Source: Pedobacter metabolipauper (GTDB taxonomy: Bacteria > Bacteroidota > Bacteroidia > Sphingobacteriales > Sphingobacteriaceae). Taken from it: DNA of 64,000 bases. A program made the position numbers and the translations under genes. Position 1 is the first letter of the stretch, and each line of letters begins with the position of its first letter. Location of the stretch: the NCBI RefSeq assembly GCF_004362715.1, contig NZ_SNYC01000003.1:993601-1057600 (forward strand), written 5' to 3'. The notes under the pieces are model-generated. The model made no database searches, had not been told where the DNA came from, and saw nothing but the letters and a program-made list of their open reading frames with translations. Below are positions 1 to 9,195 of this stretch, one piece after another.

Positions 1-512
1 CAGGCCTTTATCCCAATGAAGTTTCGGGTTTGGTTTTTATTGATCCTGCTGATTTTACAGAAACCAAAAATGACTGGAATGCCATTTTTAGAACGATGGG
101 TGTTCCTGAAAAGAAAATTGACGATATGTTATATACTCGTCTTTACCAGCAAAAGCAGAAAGTTGATTCACTAAATTTTGGACCCTGGAGCGAAAGGCTG
201 GTTTTAAATGATTTGAGAATAACAGATTTTGCCGAAATCTCCAAATTGCCATTGCCTAATGTCCCGATTTACTTTTTTGTTGGCGGAAAATTTGAAGTTC
301 CTCCTGAGCAAAGAAGCAAAGATTTTGACCAGGAAGCTTTTTTTCACATAAAAAACAACGCTAACATAGAACGTTGGAAAAAACTGATGTACGCATCAAA
401 TAAAGGCGGGACTCTTATTTATCTTACCAATTCAGGTCATTATGTTCATTGGGATGATCCTAAATCTGTGATTAATAACATCAAAATTTTGGTTGAAAGC
501 CTGAAAGAGTAA
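1..512 (+). CDS. alpha/beta hydrolase, C-terminal part (cut by window edge)
   Basis: The reading frame is open from base 3, so the gene begins left of the window. The first visible residues (GLYPNEVSGLVFIDPAD) match the strand after the nucleophile elbow of alpha/beta hydrolases, where homologues often read YPxEVxGLVLxDP. Near the end, GHYVHWDDP looks like the loop carrying the catalytic histidine, followed by the usual last helix. The nucleophile serine lies outside the window, so the substrate cannot be judged. An in-frame TTG at 30 is not the real start. The stop is 5 bases from the stop of the convergent radical SAM gene. Confidence 0.75.
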   Translation, partial: GLYPNEVSGLVFIDPADFTETKNDWNAIFRTMGVPEKKIDDMLYTRLYQQKQKVDSLNFGPWSERLVLNDLRITDFAEISKLPLPNVPIYFFVGGKFEVPPEQRSKDFDQEAFFHIKNNANIERWKKLMYASNKGGTLIYLTNSGHYVHWDDPKSVINNIKILVESLKE

Positions 513-517
513 AATGG

Positions 518-2749
518 TTATAGAACCAGCAGCCCAAAATCTCTTAATGTATAAATGGGTTTTGAATACCAGAACAATTCAAAATGTTCCATTGTAGTTT
601 CAAAATCAGCTTTAATTTCTTGAAAGGTGTAAACCTGCGTATTGGAAACTGTTATTTTTTGTAAGATTGAACACAGCCATTCTCCTTCGTTCTTATTGGT
701 CTGGATGGTAAAGGTTTCCTTTTTATCATAAAAAGTTAAAACCATCATTTCGAAAGATGAACCTTTTTTATGCTTAGCAAAACTTGTTGTATCCGGCTTC
801 CCTCCTAACCAAACCACTTTAGCAGTTGATTTAGTGTCGAACTTACTTTCTTCCGTTATCGCTTTTTCAATAAAATCTGAAGGAACCGTTACTTTCGGGA
901 TCTTAAAATCAAACCACTCCTGCAATTTATAATCGAAGCAAATGCCATGCATAAAGTTAAAAAGCGATTTCTTTAAACCAAAGCTGAACTTATTATGGTC
1001 TATTCCGGTTTTATCGGTATAGTTGATGTCATTATTGGCAAAAGTCCCGATAACTTCAGTCTCTTTAACCACACCAAATCTTTCCGGATACATGCCGACA
1101 GGGCTATGCGCCGTCATTGCAAACTGGTGCCAGAAGCCGGATTGTAAAATACCTGCTTCAAACAATTGTCTCACCATTTCCAGACTGTCTACCGTCTCCT
1201 GAATGGTCTGTGATGGGTAACCATACATTAAATATGCATGAACCAGTATTCCTGCTTCTGTAAAATTGCGGGTAACCCGGGCTACTTGTTCAACCGATAC
1301 CCCTTTGTCAATTAGCTTCAATAACCTATCTGATGCAACTTCTAAACCACCAGAAATGGCAATACAACCTGATGCTTTAAGCAGCATACACAGGTCTCTG
1401 GTAAAGCTTTTCTCAAACCGAATGTTTGTCCACCAGCTTACCGTAATTTTTCGTCTCAGGATCTCCAGTGCTACTTCACGCATCAGGGCTGGTGGTGCAG
1501 CCTCATCTACAAAGTGAAAGCCATTCTGCCCCGTTTTTTCACTTAGCTCTTCAATCCGGTCTACAATCAATCTAGCCGCAACAGGCTCATATACCTTGAT
1601 GTAATCTAAAGAAATATCACAAAATGTACATTTTCCCCAATAACAGCCATGGGCCATTGTCAATTTGTTCCAACGGCCATCACTCCACATCCGATGCATT
1701 GGATTTACAATTTCTATCACCGAAATATATTGATCCAGTTGTAGATCACTATAATCCGGCGTTCCTACATCAGACTGTTTGTAGTCACTTCTTAATGCAT
1801 CATTTTTATAGGTAACTACTCCATTTTCCAGTAAAAAAGTTCTTTTATACAGGTTAAATGCTCCTTTATTTACGATTGAATTATAGATCAGTTCAATAGG
1901 CAATTCTCCATCATCTAACGAGATGTAATCAAAGAATTCGAATACACGCTGATCAGAAACAGAACGTAGTTCTGTATTGGCAAAACCACCGCCCATTGAT
2001 ATTTTAATGTCAGGATAAGTTCGTTTTACACATTGTGCACATCGGAAAGCGGCATATAAATTCCCCGGAAAGGGAACAGAAATGATGAGCAGCTTAGGTT
2101 GAATAACAGCAATTTTGGCTTCCAGAATTTTAATCAGGATCTTATCCATATAGGTGTATCCCTGATTTAAAGCCTCATAAAGTTCATCAAATGAATTTGC
2201 ACTCCTACCTAATCTTTCGGCATACCGGCTAAAACCAAAATTCGGGTCAACACATTCAATGATAAAATCCGAAATATCCTCCAGATAGAGTGTGGCTAAA
2301 TGTTTACCCTTGTCTTGGGTCCCCATTGAACCAAATGCCCAATCTAACTCTTCCAATTGCGAAAACCTTGATGCTTCCGGTAAATAATCCTCCTGACAAA
2401 TTTGTAAAGCTAAGGTTGGGTTCTTGCCTTGCAAAAAAGCGATAACCGCATCAATGGTTTTGATGTACTCATCTTTTAAAGCAAAGATCCGTTTTGCATT
2501 TGCACTTTTTGTTTGGTGAGCCAGCTCCTCCACATGAAAGAAAAGTTCTTCCAAACCTTTTCTGGAAAACAAGGCCAGGATCACTTCAATTCCTAAATCT
2601 GCCTGAGTTGAAGAAATATTCTTAGTATTCAAAAATCCTTTGATATATGCCGTTGCTGGATAAGGCGTATTCAGTTGGGTAAATGGAGGTGTAACAAGAA
2701 ATAGATCTGTTTTCAATATGGAATTGTATTTCGTGGCAAAAATATCCAT
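518..2749 (-). CDS. B12-binding-domain radical SAM protein
   Basis: A 743-residue protein. Residues about 200-300 contain a Rossmann-like stretch (LLIISVPFPGN, then SMGGGFAN) typical of the cobalamin-binding domain that precedes many radical SAM cores. The cluster-binding cysteines are C369, C374 and C377 in HGCYWGKCTFCD, spaced CX4CX2C rather than the textbook CX3CX2C. The core continues with FVDEAAPP, ISGGLE and YLMYGYPSQT. No signal peptide, so cytosolic. Family members do methylations and other radical rearrangements; the substrate here is unknown. It stands alone, without a recognisable peptide precursor or lipid pathway gene beside it. The family call is firm; the reaction is not known. 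Confidence 0.85.
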   Translation of the reverse strand: MDIFATKYNSILKTDLFLVTPPFTQLNTPYPATAYIKGFLNTKNISSTQADLGIEVILALFSRKGLEELFFHVEELAHQTKSANAKRIFALKDEYIKTIDAVIAFLQGKNPTLALQICQEDYLPEASRFSQLEELDWAFGSMGTQDKGKHLATLYLEDISDFIIECVDPNFGFSRYAERLGRSANSFDELYEALNQGYTYMDKILIKILEAKIAVIQPKLLIISVPFPGNLYAAFRCAQCVKRTYPDIKISMGGGFANTELRSVSDQRVFEFFDYISLDDGELPIELIYNSIVNKGAFNLYKRTFLLENGVVTYKNDALRSDYKQSDVGTPDYSDLQLDQYISVIEIVNPMHRMWSDGRWNKLTMAHGCYWGKCTFCDISLDYIKVYEPVAARLIVDRIEELSEKTGQNGFHFVDEAAPPALMREVALEILRRKITVSWWTNIRFEKSFTRDLCMLLKASGCIAISGGLEVASDRLLKLIDKGVSVEQVARVTRNFTEAGILVHAYLMYGYPSQTIQETVDSLEMVRQLFEAGILQSGFWHQFAMTAHSPVGMYPERFGVVKETEVIGTFANNDINYTDKTGIDHNKFSFGLKKSLFNFMHGICFDYKLQEWFDFKIPKVTVPSDFIEKAITEESKFDTKSTAKVVWLGGKPDTTSFAKHKKGSSFEMMVLTFYDKKETFTIQTNKNEGEWLCSILQKITVSNTQVYTFQEIKADFETTMEHFELFWYSKPIYTLRDFGLLVL

Positions 2750-2814
2750 AATTATTTTAGTATTGTGTCATACCAGGCATACATTTTTAAATTGTGCTGA
2801 TCTGTCGCTTTAAC

Positions 2815-3789
2815 CTATGCATTTCTGTTATACTTGCCCTTGTATTCTAAGGGGCTTATTCCGGTAACTTTTCTAAACACTTCGCGAAATGCTTTCACAT
2901 CTGAATACCCTACTTCGTACATTACTTCATTAATTGTTTTACGGTTGGTTTCAAACGCCCGCTTTGCCCACTCTACTTTTGCCCGCTGCAAATATTCGAG
3001 TGGTGTATTGCCTGTTGCTTTGATAAACCTCCTGTCGAAATTGCGTCTGCCTACGGCAAACCTGGCCGACAAATGTTCTATGGCTATTTTTTCATGCAGG
3101 TTGCCTTCAATATATTGCTGCGCTTCTTTAACCATGTCATCATTATGCTGCTTCTGACCTTTAAAAATTATAAACTCCTGTTGGCTTTGCCTGTCCATCT
3201 CAATCTGAAAAACTTTAGAACAGTAAATAGCAGTCTGCCGGTCATAATATTTTTCTACCAGGTAGATGAGCAGGTTCAGGAAAGAATACGCTCCGCCATT
3301 TGTATAGATCCCGTTTTCGTCGGTGATCAGTTTATCCGTTTGTAAATTTACATTAGGAAACATCGCCCTGAAATTATCGGCAGCTGCCCAGTGTGTTGAA
3401 CAGCTTTTGCCATCTAACAATCCGGTTGATGCCAGAAGATATGCACCTGTACACACGCTTGCTATCTCGGCTCCATTTTTATACTGCTGCTCAATCCAGC
3501 TTATCAGTGCTTGATTTTCTTTAACCGCTTGCTCATAATTATGGTTTAGTGAAGGTATGATTATAAGGTCTGTTTTTTTCAAAGCCGTAATGTTGGTGTG
3601 TGGCTTTACACTAAACAGGCCGTCATAAAATTCTATATTTTCGCAACTTCCAGCCAGCTGTATATTAAATACCTGCGGCTTACCGCCTGCCTGCCAATAT
3701 TGATTGGCCCGGGTTAGTATCTTATAGGCACCTACTATACTGCTGAGGTTGTTCTCTCCATTGGGCACTAATATGGTAAGATGTTTCAT
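2815..3789 (-). CDS. GlxA-type AraC regulator with DJ-1/PfpI domain
   Basis: Residues 1-about 185 form a DJ-1/PfpI (class I glutamine amidotransferase-like) sensor domain: LTILVPNG at the start, then ASVCTGAYLLASTGLLDGK around the nucleophile-elbow cysteine and THW after it. Residues about 220-320 hold two AraC helix-turn-helix motifs (AVGRRNFDRRF and INEVMYEVGYSDVKAFREVFRKVTG). It is a cytosolic transcription factor of the GlxA/FtrA kind; the ligand is unknown. It is transcribed away from the two-domain SRPBCC gene, and the shared 173-base gap contains repeated TAGACA half-sites, so that gene is the likely target. Confidence 0.9.
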   Translation of the reverse strand: MKHLTILVPNGENNLSSIVGAYKILTRANQYWQAGGKPQVFNIQLAGSCENIEFYDGLFSVKPHTNITALKKTDLIIIPSLNHNYEQAVKENQALISWIEQQYKNGAEIASVCTGAYLLASTGLLDGKSCSTHWAAADNFRAMFPNVNLQTDKLITDENGIYTNGGAYSFLNLLIYLVEKYYDRQTAIYCSKVFQIEMDRQSQQEFIIFKGQKQHNDDMVKEAQQYIEGNLHEKIAIEHLSARFAVGRRNFDRRFIKATGNTPLEYLQRAKVEWAKRAFETNRKTINEVMYEVGYSDVKAFREVFRKVTGISPLEYKGKYNRNA

Positions 3790-3887
3790 CTTTAAATAAT
3801 TTATGTTGAGTGTTCAGGGTCAATAGTTTACTAATGATCTTTTTTGTAAAGTTAACGAATTGACTTGTCCATATCAACCCATCATAA

Positions 3888-3923
3888 TGTCTATTTCACA
3901 CCTCAATAGACAATATTTAGACA
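3888..3923. promoter_or_regulatory. candidate operator: three TAGACA half-sites
   Basis: The arms TGTCTATT (3888-3895) and AATAGACA (3905-3912) form a perfect 8-base inverted repeat with a 9-base spacer. A further TAGACA at 3918-3923 lies exactly 11 bases after the one at 3907-3912, giving a direct repeat on one face of the helix. AraC proteins commonly bind direct repeats just upstream of the promoter, and the -7-like box at 3925 follows at once. Binding by the neighbouring regulator is inferred. Confidence 0.45.
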
Positions 3924-3924
3924 T

Positions 3925-3932
3925 TAACTTTG
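3925..3932 (+). promoter_or_regulatory. Bacteroidota -7 box (TAACTTTG)
   Basis: TAACTTTG fits the Bacteroidota sigma-ABfr -7 consensus TAnnTTTG and sits 31 bases before the first possible start of the SRPBCC gene. No clear TTTG -33 box lies 19-21 bases upstream, which would suit a promoter that needs an activator bound at the adjoining half-sites. Confidence 0.4.
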
Positions 3933-3962
3933 TAATTCAATAATTTAAAAAAGCCAACTGCC

Positions 3963-4958
3963 ATGACAAAATCCTTTGTGTATTTACTTTTAAATATTTC
4001 CATTCTGGTTCCCTGTAATAATAACAATTCTAAAAATATAGCTATGAAAACATCTGATTATACAACAACACTACTGGTTGATCAAACTCCAGCTGAAGTA
4101 TTTAATGCGATTAATAATGTGCCATTGTGGTGGTCTGAAGATTTTAAGGGGCATGCTCAAGCGGTTAACGATGAATTTGAGGTCCGGTTTGGCGATGTAC
4201 ATTACTCTAAGCAGAAATTGGTAGAGTTGGTGCCCGGTAAAAAAATAGTTTGGCTGGTTACAGCAAGTCATCTAAGCTTTCTTAAGAACAAAACTGAATG
4301 GACGGGTACCAGGATAATTTTTGATATTTCTAAAGTGGGTAATAAGACACAAATACGCTTTACCCATCAGGGACTAACCCCGGAGGTTGAATGTTATAAA
4401 GACTGCATACAAGGCTGGGGGCAATATTTGCAAAATAGTTTAATGCCTTTAATTACAACGGGGAAAGGCAATCCGAATGTACTGGATAAAGAAATTGAAA
4501 AGAAAGCTGCCATGGATTCAAAAGATTATAACACCTCTTTTATAGTGAGTAATAGTGCTAAAGAAGTATTTGATGCGGTTACAAACATTCGTGGTTGGTG
4601 GTCTGAAGAAATTGAAGGCGATACAGAGCATCCCGATGCTGAGTTTAAGTATCATTATAAAGACGTTCATTCTTGTACCATGAAAATGGCAGAACTCATT
4701 CCCAACAAGAAGGTAGTGTGGCTGGTTACCGACAATCATTTTAATTTTACGGTTGATAAGACTGAATGGATCGGTACAAAAATTATATTTGAAATCACGG
4801 AGAAGGACAATAAAACACAACTGCACTTTACGCACTTAGGTTTGGTTCCGGAATATGAATGTTTTGAAATTTGCAGGAATGCCTGGACTGATTATATCAA
4901 TACCAGCCTGCAAAACCTGATTACTACAGGGAAAGGAAAGCCTAATCCGAAAAGTTGA
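3963..4958 (+). CDS. tandem two-domain SRPBCC (AHSA1-like) protein
   Basis: The protein is two copies of the same START/AHSA1-like helix-grip domain. Copy 1 starts at [12 protein letters not shown] and copy 2 at [12 protein letters not shown]. Both contain an AEVFNAI/KEVFDAV helix, WWSE, KKxVWLVT, KTEWxGTxIIF and a C-terminal LITTGKGxPN. The DNA looks like a tandem duplication fused in frame through a short KEIEKKAA linker. The first ATG (3963) gives an extra hydrophobic leader ending ILVPCNNNN; the ATG at 4044 begins directly at domain 1. SRPBCC domains are normally cytosolic, so the later start is quite possible, although the leader resembles a poor lipobox. Such domains bind hydrophobic ligands. 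It is divergent from the GlxA-type regulator. Confidence 0.8.
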   Translation: MTKSFVYLLLNISILVPCNNNNSKNIAMKTSDYTTTLLVDQTPAEVFNAINNVPLWWSEDFKGHAQAVNDEFEVRFGDVHYSKQKLVELVPGKKIVWLVTASHLSFLKNKTEWTGTRIIFDISKVGNKTQIRFTHQGLTPEVECYKDCIQGWGQYLQNSLMPLITTGKGNPNVLDKEIEKKAAMDSKDYNTSFIVSNSAKEVFDAVTNIRGWWSEEIEGDTEHPDAEFKYHYKDVHSCTMKMAELIPNKKVVWLVTDNHFNFTVDKTEWIGTKIIFEITEKDNKTQLHFTHLGLVPEYECFEICRNAWTDYINTSLQNLITTGKGKPNPKS

Positions 4959-5073
4959 TCGTTCATATCATGCATTCTATTCATTCAACTTTGTTACAAT
5001 TATAAATGAAGGTGTAAATAATTGGCAGAGTTTTCGTGATAAATTTCATTATTCACTATTAAACATTAATAGA

Positions 5074-5598
5074 ATGCATTTATCTCGAAAAACAATTGTA
5101 CTGACCATGTTGATGTGCTGGGCGACAAGCGCACTATTAGCGCAACAAAGAGACAAAAATTCCGACTGCCGTTATACTAAAACATCCTCAGGTTATTTGA
5201 TGGTGCTTCGGGAATCTGATGATGTAATTGCCGCCATTGAAAATCTGGCTAAGATGGAACAGCTTCCTTCCGGAAACTTTACTGGTATCGGCTTTGCCAA
5301 AGCGGTTACTTTTGGATTTTACGATTTTAAATCAAAAGAATTTGATCCTAAAACATTCAGCAAGGTTGAAATGGGTAATCTTACTGGTTCCATTGCATGG
5401 AGCGATGGAAAACCATCTATACACATACACGGGGTGGCGACGGATGATAAGTTTAAAGCTTATGGCGGTCACATTCTTTCATTGGTGGTAGGAACGGGAT
5501 CTATGGAAGTTTATATTACACTTAATCAGGAAAAGCTGGAGCGAAAAATAGAGCAGCCATTAAATGCCAATGTGCTGCAGCTGCCATGTTTAAAATAA
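5074..5598 (+). CDS. secreted PPC/DUF296-domain protein
   Basis: Residues 1-23 form a signal peptide ending ALLAQ. Residues about 38-160 match the PPC (plants and prokaryotes conserved, DUF296) fold: YLMVLRESDDV at the start, SGNFTGIGFAKAVTFGFYD, then IHIHGV and GGHILSLVV, where the histidines correspond to the family's metal-binding positions. In plants the domain accompanies AT-hooks; bacterial versions are usually cytosolic trimers of unknown role, so the signal peptide is unusual. It has its own terminator at 5699 and appears to be monocistronic. Confidence 0.75.
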   Translation: MHLSRKTIVLTMLMCWATSALLAQQRDKNSDCRYTKTSSGYLMVLRESDDVIAAIENLAKMEQLPSGNFTGIGFAKAVTFGFYDFKSKEFDPKTFSKVEMGNLTGSIAWSDGKPSIHIHGVATDDKFKAYGGHILSLVVGTGSMEVYITLNQEKLERKIEQPLNANVLQLPCLK

Positions 5599-5698
5599 AA
5601 CTGCAGGAGCTATTAAAAAAATATGCAGTAATTTAACGCCTAACACAATATTTAGCCTGAGTTAGCGTCTATATAGGTGAGAGCGTTAATTTAGATTT

Positions 5699-5736
5699 AG
5701 CGGGAATGGTCGGAGATCATTCCCGCTTCTTATTTT
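5699..5736 (+). terminator. intrinsic terminator after the PPC-domain gene
   Basis: Perfect 10-base stem AGCGGGAATG (5699-5708) / CATTCCCGCT (5718-5727) with a 9-base loop, followed by TCTTATTTT. It lies 100 bases after the PPC-domain gene, in a 312-base gene-free stretch (5599-5910) where the only other structure seen is the inverted repeat at 5862. Confidence 0.8.
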
Positions 5737-5861
5737 ATCAGATCCCTGATGTCGCTTCAAGTTCCTGAATTAGAAAGTATTAGTAATTATTTGACTTGTT
5801 GTCCTGAACAACTAAACTAATTTACTCGCGACCCATTCAAAGCGCATTTAATACTTTTACG

Positions 5862-5885
5862 AATGTAACCCGAAATGATTACATT
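5862..5885. promoter_or_regulatory. inverted repeat upstream of the C39-like gene
   Basis: AATGTAA (5862-5868) and TTACATT (5879-5885) form a 7-base dyad with a 10-base spacer, ending 25 bases before the ATG at 5911. The size suits a dimeric repressor site overlapping the promoter. No regulator can be named. Confidence 0.25.
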
Positions 5886-5910
5886 AGGGATATAAGTAAC
5901 TATACTCTAA

Positions 5911-6483
5911 ATGATCCTTAAAAAGCACTTTCTATTTCTTCTATTGATGATAACTGGTTTTGCAATCAGCTATGCACAAAAAAAAACAACCCATAAACCC
6001 AGGGCAAAGTCAATCCATGATGCTGCAGTTAACCACAAACAGATCTATAATTCATCTTGTATCCCGATGAGTGTAGAGCTGGTTTTAAAATACAACAAAA
6101 AGGTGCTTCCGGATTATTACAAACTCCAGAATAACTGGAAAGAAAAGACCGATGGAACTTTCAATAACTTTGATGGTAAAACTATTGAAGGTATTCAATT
6201 TAAACATCAATTCAATTTAAAAAGGGGCGATAGCTTTCCATTTAACCAGTTATTTAAAACTATTGATGCTGAGTTGACTGCTGGAAGAAAGGTAATTATT
6301 TCACTTCCCTCCGGCTATAATTTCTGGCACATGTATGTAATAGATGGGAAAGCTGACTCAGGTGATTACATTGCCTATTCCCGATATTTCAACGACAATA
6401 ACTTAATAACGATGCAGAATATAAAAAAGTTGATTTTTGAAGTTAAAGGAACGGATATTTTGACTTACAGGATATTGAATTAA
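5911..6483 (+). CDS. secreted C39-like (papain-fold) protein
   Basis: A 190-residue exported protein with a signal peptide ending ISYAQ. The mature part carries the layout of a C39-like cysteine peptidase: a cysteine in YNSSCIPMSVELVL at the head of a helix, a histidine in WHMYVIDG and an acidic/aromatic stretch after it (YIAYSRYF). These would be the nucleophile, base and third residue of the triad. The spacing of about 95 residues from Cys to His fits the fold. No transmembrane or transporter part follows. The substrate is unknown, and it could also be a non-catalytic relative. Confidence 0.6.
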   Translation: MILKKHFLFLLLMITGFAISYAQKKTTHKPRAKSIHDAAVNHKQIYNSSCIPMSVELVLKYNKKVLPDYYKLQNNWKEKTDGTFNNFDGKTIEGIQFKHQFNLKRGDSFPFNQLFKTIDAELTAGRKVIISLPSGYNFWHMYVIDGKADSGDYIAYSRYFNDNNLITMQNIKKLIFEVKGTDILTYRILN

Positions 6484-6510
6484 TCGGTTTATGCTTTAGA
6501 TTTGAGCATC

Positions 6511-9195
6511 CTAAAAATAGAAAAACACTTTAAAAATTGCCATTCTGGGGTTCAACCTATATTCATTATTTACAAAAGACGTATTATTAATAGAGTAAGT
6601 AGTCAGGCTTCTGCTATTCATAATATTGGTTACACTAAGTTCCAGGTCTGCTTTCCAATTCGGAATTTTTAACCTGAAATTAGCATCAATAAAATAGATA
6701 TTGATATTAGACAGGCGCTCTTGAGTTATGTGTATGGATTGACCTTCCACATTGATAAAAAAGTTGTCTGCAGGGGCGTATTTAACACTTATAGACTGCC
6801 TGTAATTATAATTCTTTTGGCTCTGATATGAGCCACCTGCACCGGCCAGGCGGAAGTTATTGCTGATGTACCTGATATTCGATCTATGCTCTACACCAAT
6901 CTTCTTAAACAATTGAAAATCGATATTTGCAGATAGTTCATAGTTATTGTAACGAACTGAATAAATGTCATTGTTAATCAATTCTTTCAATTGAATGTGG
7001 CTCCAACCCGGCTTTAAGGTGAGCGTTGTACCTATGGGGAAGATATACTTGCTTAAAGTGGTATTTATGCCGTAAGATTTGATCTGGTTATGATATGACA
7101 AATTTGATTGTTGTAGTATATTATTATCTGATACTATAGTTGAAGTAAGTACATTTCTGTTTACGATAGAATAACTGGCTGCTATGTTTGCAAAGAACAT
7201 TTCTATAGGTCTCTTTATGTTGTAATCCATGTTCAAAGCGTGGCTGCGTTGTTCTGCCAGGCCATTGTTTTCATTGTTGCGAAATGTTCTGTAATTGGTG
7301 AACACATATCCCCTGTATAAAGTGGTGATATCATCAATAAAGTAGTCGGAATTGTATTTAAGTATCAGGCGATCCTGGGAATTAACCCGATAGCTAAACC
7401 TCACGTTCGGGTTGAGCAGTAAATAATTCTTTGATTTTTTCATTTGAAAGGAAGTATCCCGATAGCTGATGTTGAGCGATTTTACAGGTAGAGATAACGA
7501 GGCCTCTATCCTATTTTCGGTGTATTCAAAAAATCCTGTTCCGGTAATTGAATGATCCTGCCATTTGAGAGAATTGTCATTTGACCCCTGTTGGTAGTCT
7601 TTGTAACTACCCTCTAAAATATCAATATCTGATTTAAGATTTTGGTAATTGCTCTGCAGTGTTAAGCCATAAGATTGGTTAATTTTACCCTTATTTATTC
7701 GGTAGTTTCCCGAAATATGGTTTGAAAAAACGGAGATACTTGATTGTTGATGCAGCTGCTGGTAGGGATTCCCCCCGTTTATAATATCCTCATGAATGCC
7801 CGGACTAAGTTCAAGTTGCTGAGGAGCATGATTGGCAGTAAATTTCCAATTTATATATAAGGTATTGTTATTTTTCAGGACTGGAATGTAACTTAGGTTA
7901 TTCGAAAAGATTAGCGATCTATCCTTTAGGTGTTGCGCAAAGGCATTCTCATTGTCGAAGATACTCGAACTCGTTCTGTTCTCATTATATCGGAACCTAA
8001 ACTCATCCTGAAAATAATAATCTGCCTTATTCTTTTCCGCAGATACAGTCAGGCTATTTAAATTTGAAGTTTTATAGCCAGATTGGTTTTCTAAAAAACG
8101 AACCGTTCCATTCTGGGTATAAATATCATTAAGACTGTTAAATGCAATCTGGTTTTTATCGCGCAAGATACTGAGGTTGGTCTTTAACTGTAAACTATCC
8201 TTAAACTTAAAGAAGTTGTTTGCATTGAGCATCCCGGAATTATTATCGTAATATCTTTTTTTAGAAACATATGGCGTTGAGACCGTGCTTGAGCTAACCA
8301 GCATTTTCGAATTTTCGACAGCGGGCCCCGATAGCAGATCGAGTACATCAATTGAAAGATCATCTCCAATGTTGTTACCCTTTGCTACATTAAGCATCTT
8401 GTAGTTTTTATTCAGTAAGATCGCATTTACCTCCGGATCGTATTTCTTTGGCAGTCCGAACCCAGCTTTTGCATTTCCTACCAGCTTTAGTCTGGCATCA
8501 TCTTTTATTTCCAGGTTGAGCGCAACCTTATCCGTGCTGTTTTTGTTCTTTAATGCCTTTACATGTTCATGGTTATCATAGATTTGAACATTGTCTACCA
8601 TGCCATGAGGAATGGTTTTTGTACCAATGCCGTACTTGCCGCCCAGGATATCGTCTCCATCAATATAAAAATTTGAAATGGGCTTATTGTTAAATTTAAC
8701 CTCCCCATTTTCACCAATCTCAATTCCAGGGATCCGTTTCAGCACATCTCCTATGCTCCGGTCTTCCTTTTTTGCAAACCCTTCCACATGATAACTTATG
8801 GTATCTTTATTTTGAGTAACCTTTGGCCTGCTTTTAATTACGACTTCATCCAAAAGTGCAGCCGATTCTTCTAATACAACATCATAACGAAATACATTGT
8901 CCAGCACTGGTATTTGTTTACGCTTATAACTAAGATGGTTAACTTCTAATACAAGATTGCTTAAAGCTTGTTCTGTCTTTGTTGTAATAGAGAACTTTCC
9001 GGTGTTATCTGTAGTGGCATAGCCCAGTGCCAGGCTAGCATCTTTAAGCTTTAAGGTTATTGTTGCGTTACTTACGGCAATTCCACTGGTTGACTTTACG
9101 GATCCATTAAAATTGTAGACCTGAGCATTTAAAACACCCGGTACAGAGAGTATGGCTATAATTATTAAATGATAAACCCGTAAAAGTCTGCTCAC
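6511..9195 (-). CDS. TonB-receptor-like outer-membrane beta-barrel protein
   Basis: The order is a signal peptide (about 1-24, ending VLNAQ), a carboxypeptidase-regulatory-like beta-sandwich (about 27-110, VYNFNGSVKSTSGIAV), a plug region (IGDVLKRIPGIEI, then YIDGDDI) and a long beta-barrel ending in the aromatic C-terminus VFFYF. Most barrel strands show alternating hydrophobic/polar residues. It lacks a clear TonB box. The gene starts 4 bases inside the end of the GLPGLI gene, a pairing common in Bacteroidota, and it closes a five-gene unit headed by a cysteine-rich secreted peptide. The cargo is unknown; import or export of the peptide is only a hypothesis. Confidence 0.85.
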   Translation of the reverse strand: MSRLLRVYHLIIIAILSVPGVLNAQVYNFNGSVKSTSGIAVSNATITLKLKDASLALGYATTDNTGKFSITTKTEQALSNLVLEVNHLSYKRKQIPVLDNVFRYDVVLEESAALLDEVVIKSRPKVTQNKDTISYHVEGFAKKEDRSIGDVLKRIPGIEIGENGEVKFNNKPISNFYIDGDDILGGKYGIGTKTIPHGMVDNVQIYDNHEHVKALKNKNSTDKVALNLEIKDDARLKLVGNAKAGFGLPKKYDPEVNAILLNKNYKMLNVAKGNNIGDDLSIDVLDLLSGPAVENSKMLVSSSTVSTPYVSKKRYYDNNSGMLNANNFFKFKDSLQLKTNLSILRDKNQIAFNSLNDIYTQNGTVRFLENQSGYKTSNLNSLTVSAEKNKADYYFQDEFRFRYNENRTSSSIFDNENAFAQHLKDRSLIFSNNLSYIPVLKNNNTLYINWKFTANHAPQQLELSPGIHEDIINGGNPYQQLHQQSSISVFSNHISGNYRINKGKINQSYGLTLQSNYQNLKSDIDILEGSYKDYQQGSNDNSLKWQDHSITGTGFFEYTENRIEASLSLPVKSLNISYRDTSFQMKKSKNYLLLNPNVRFSYRVNSQDRLILKYNSDYFIDDITTLYRGYVFTNYRTFRNNENNGLAEQRSHALNMDYNIKRPIEMFFANIAASYSIVNRNVLTSTIVSDNNILQQSNLSYHNQIKSYGINTTLSKYIFPIGTTLTLKPGWSHIQLKELINNDIYSVRYNNYELSANIDFQLFKKIGVEHRSNIRYISNNFRLAGAGGSYQSQKNYNYRQSISVKYAPADNFFINVEGQSIHITQERLSNINIYFIDANFRLKIPNWKADLELSVTNIMNSRSLTTYSINNTSFVNNEYRLNPRMAIFKVFFYF

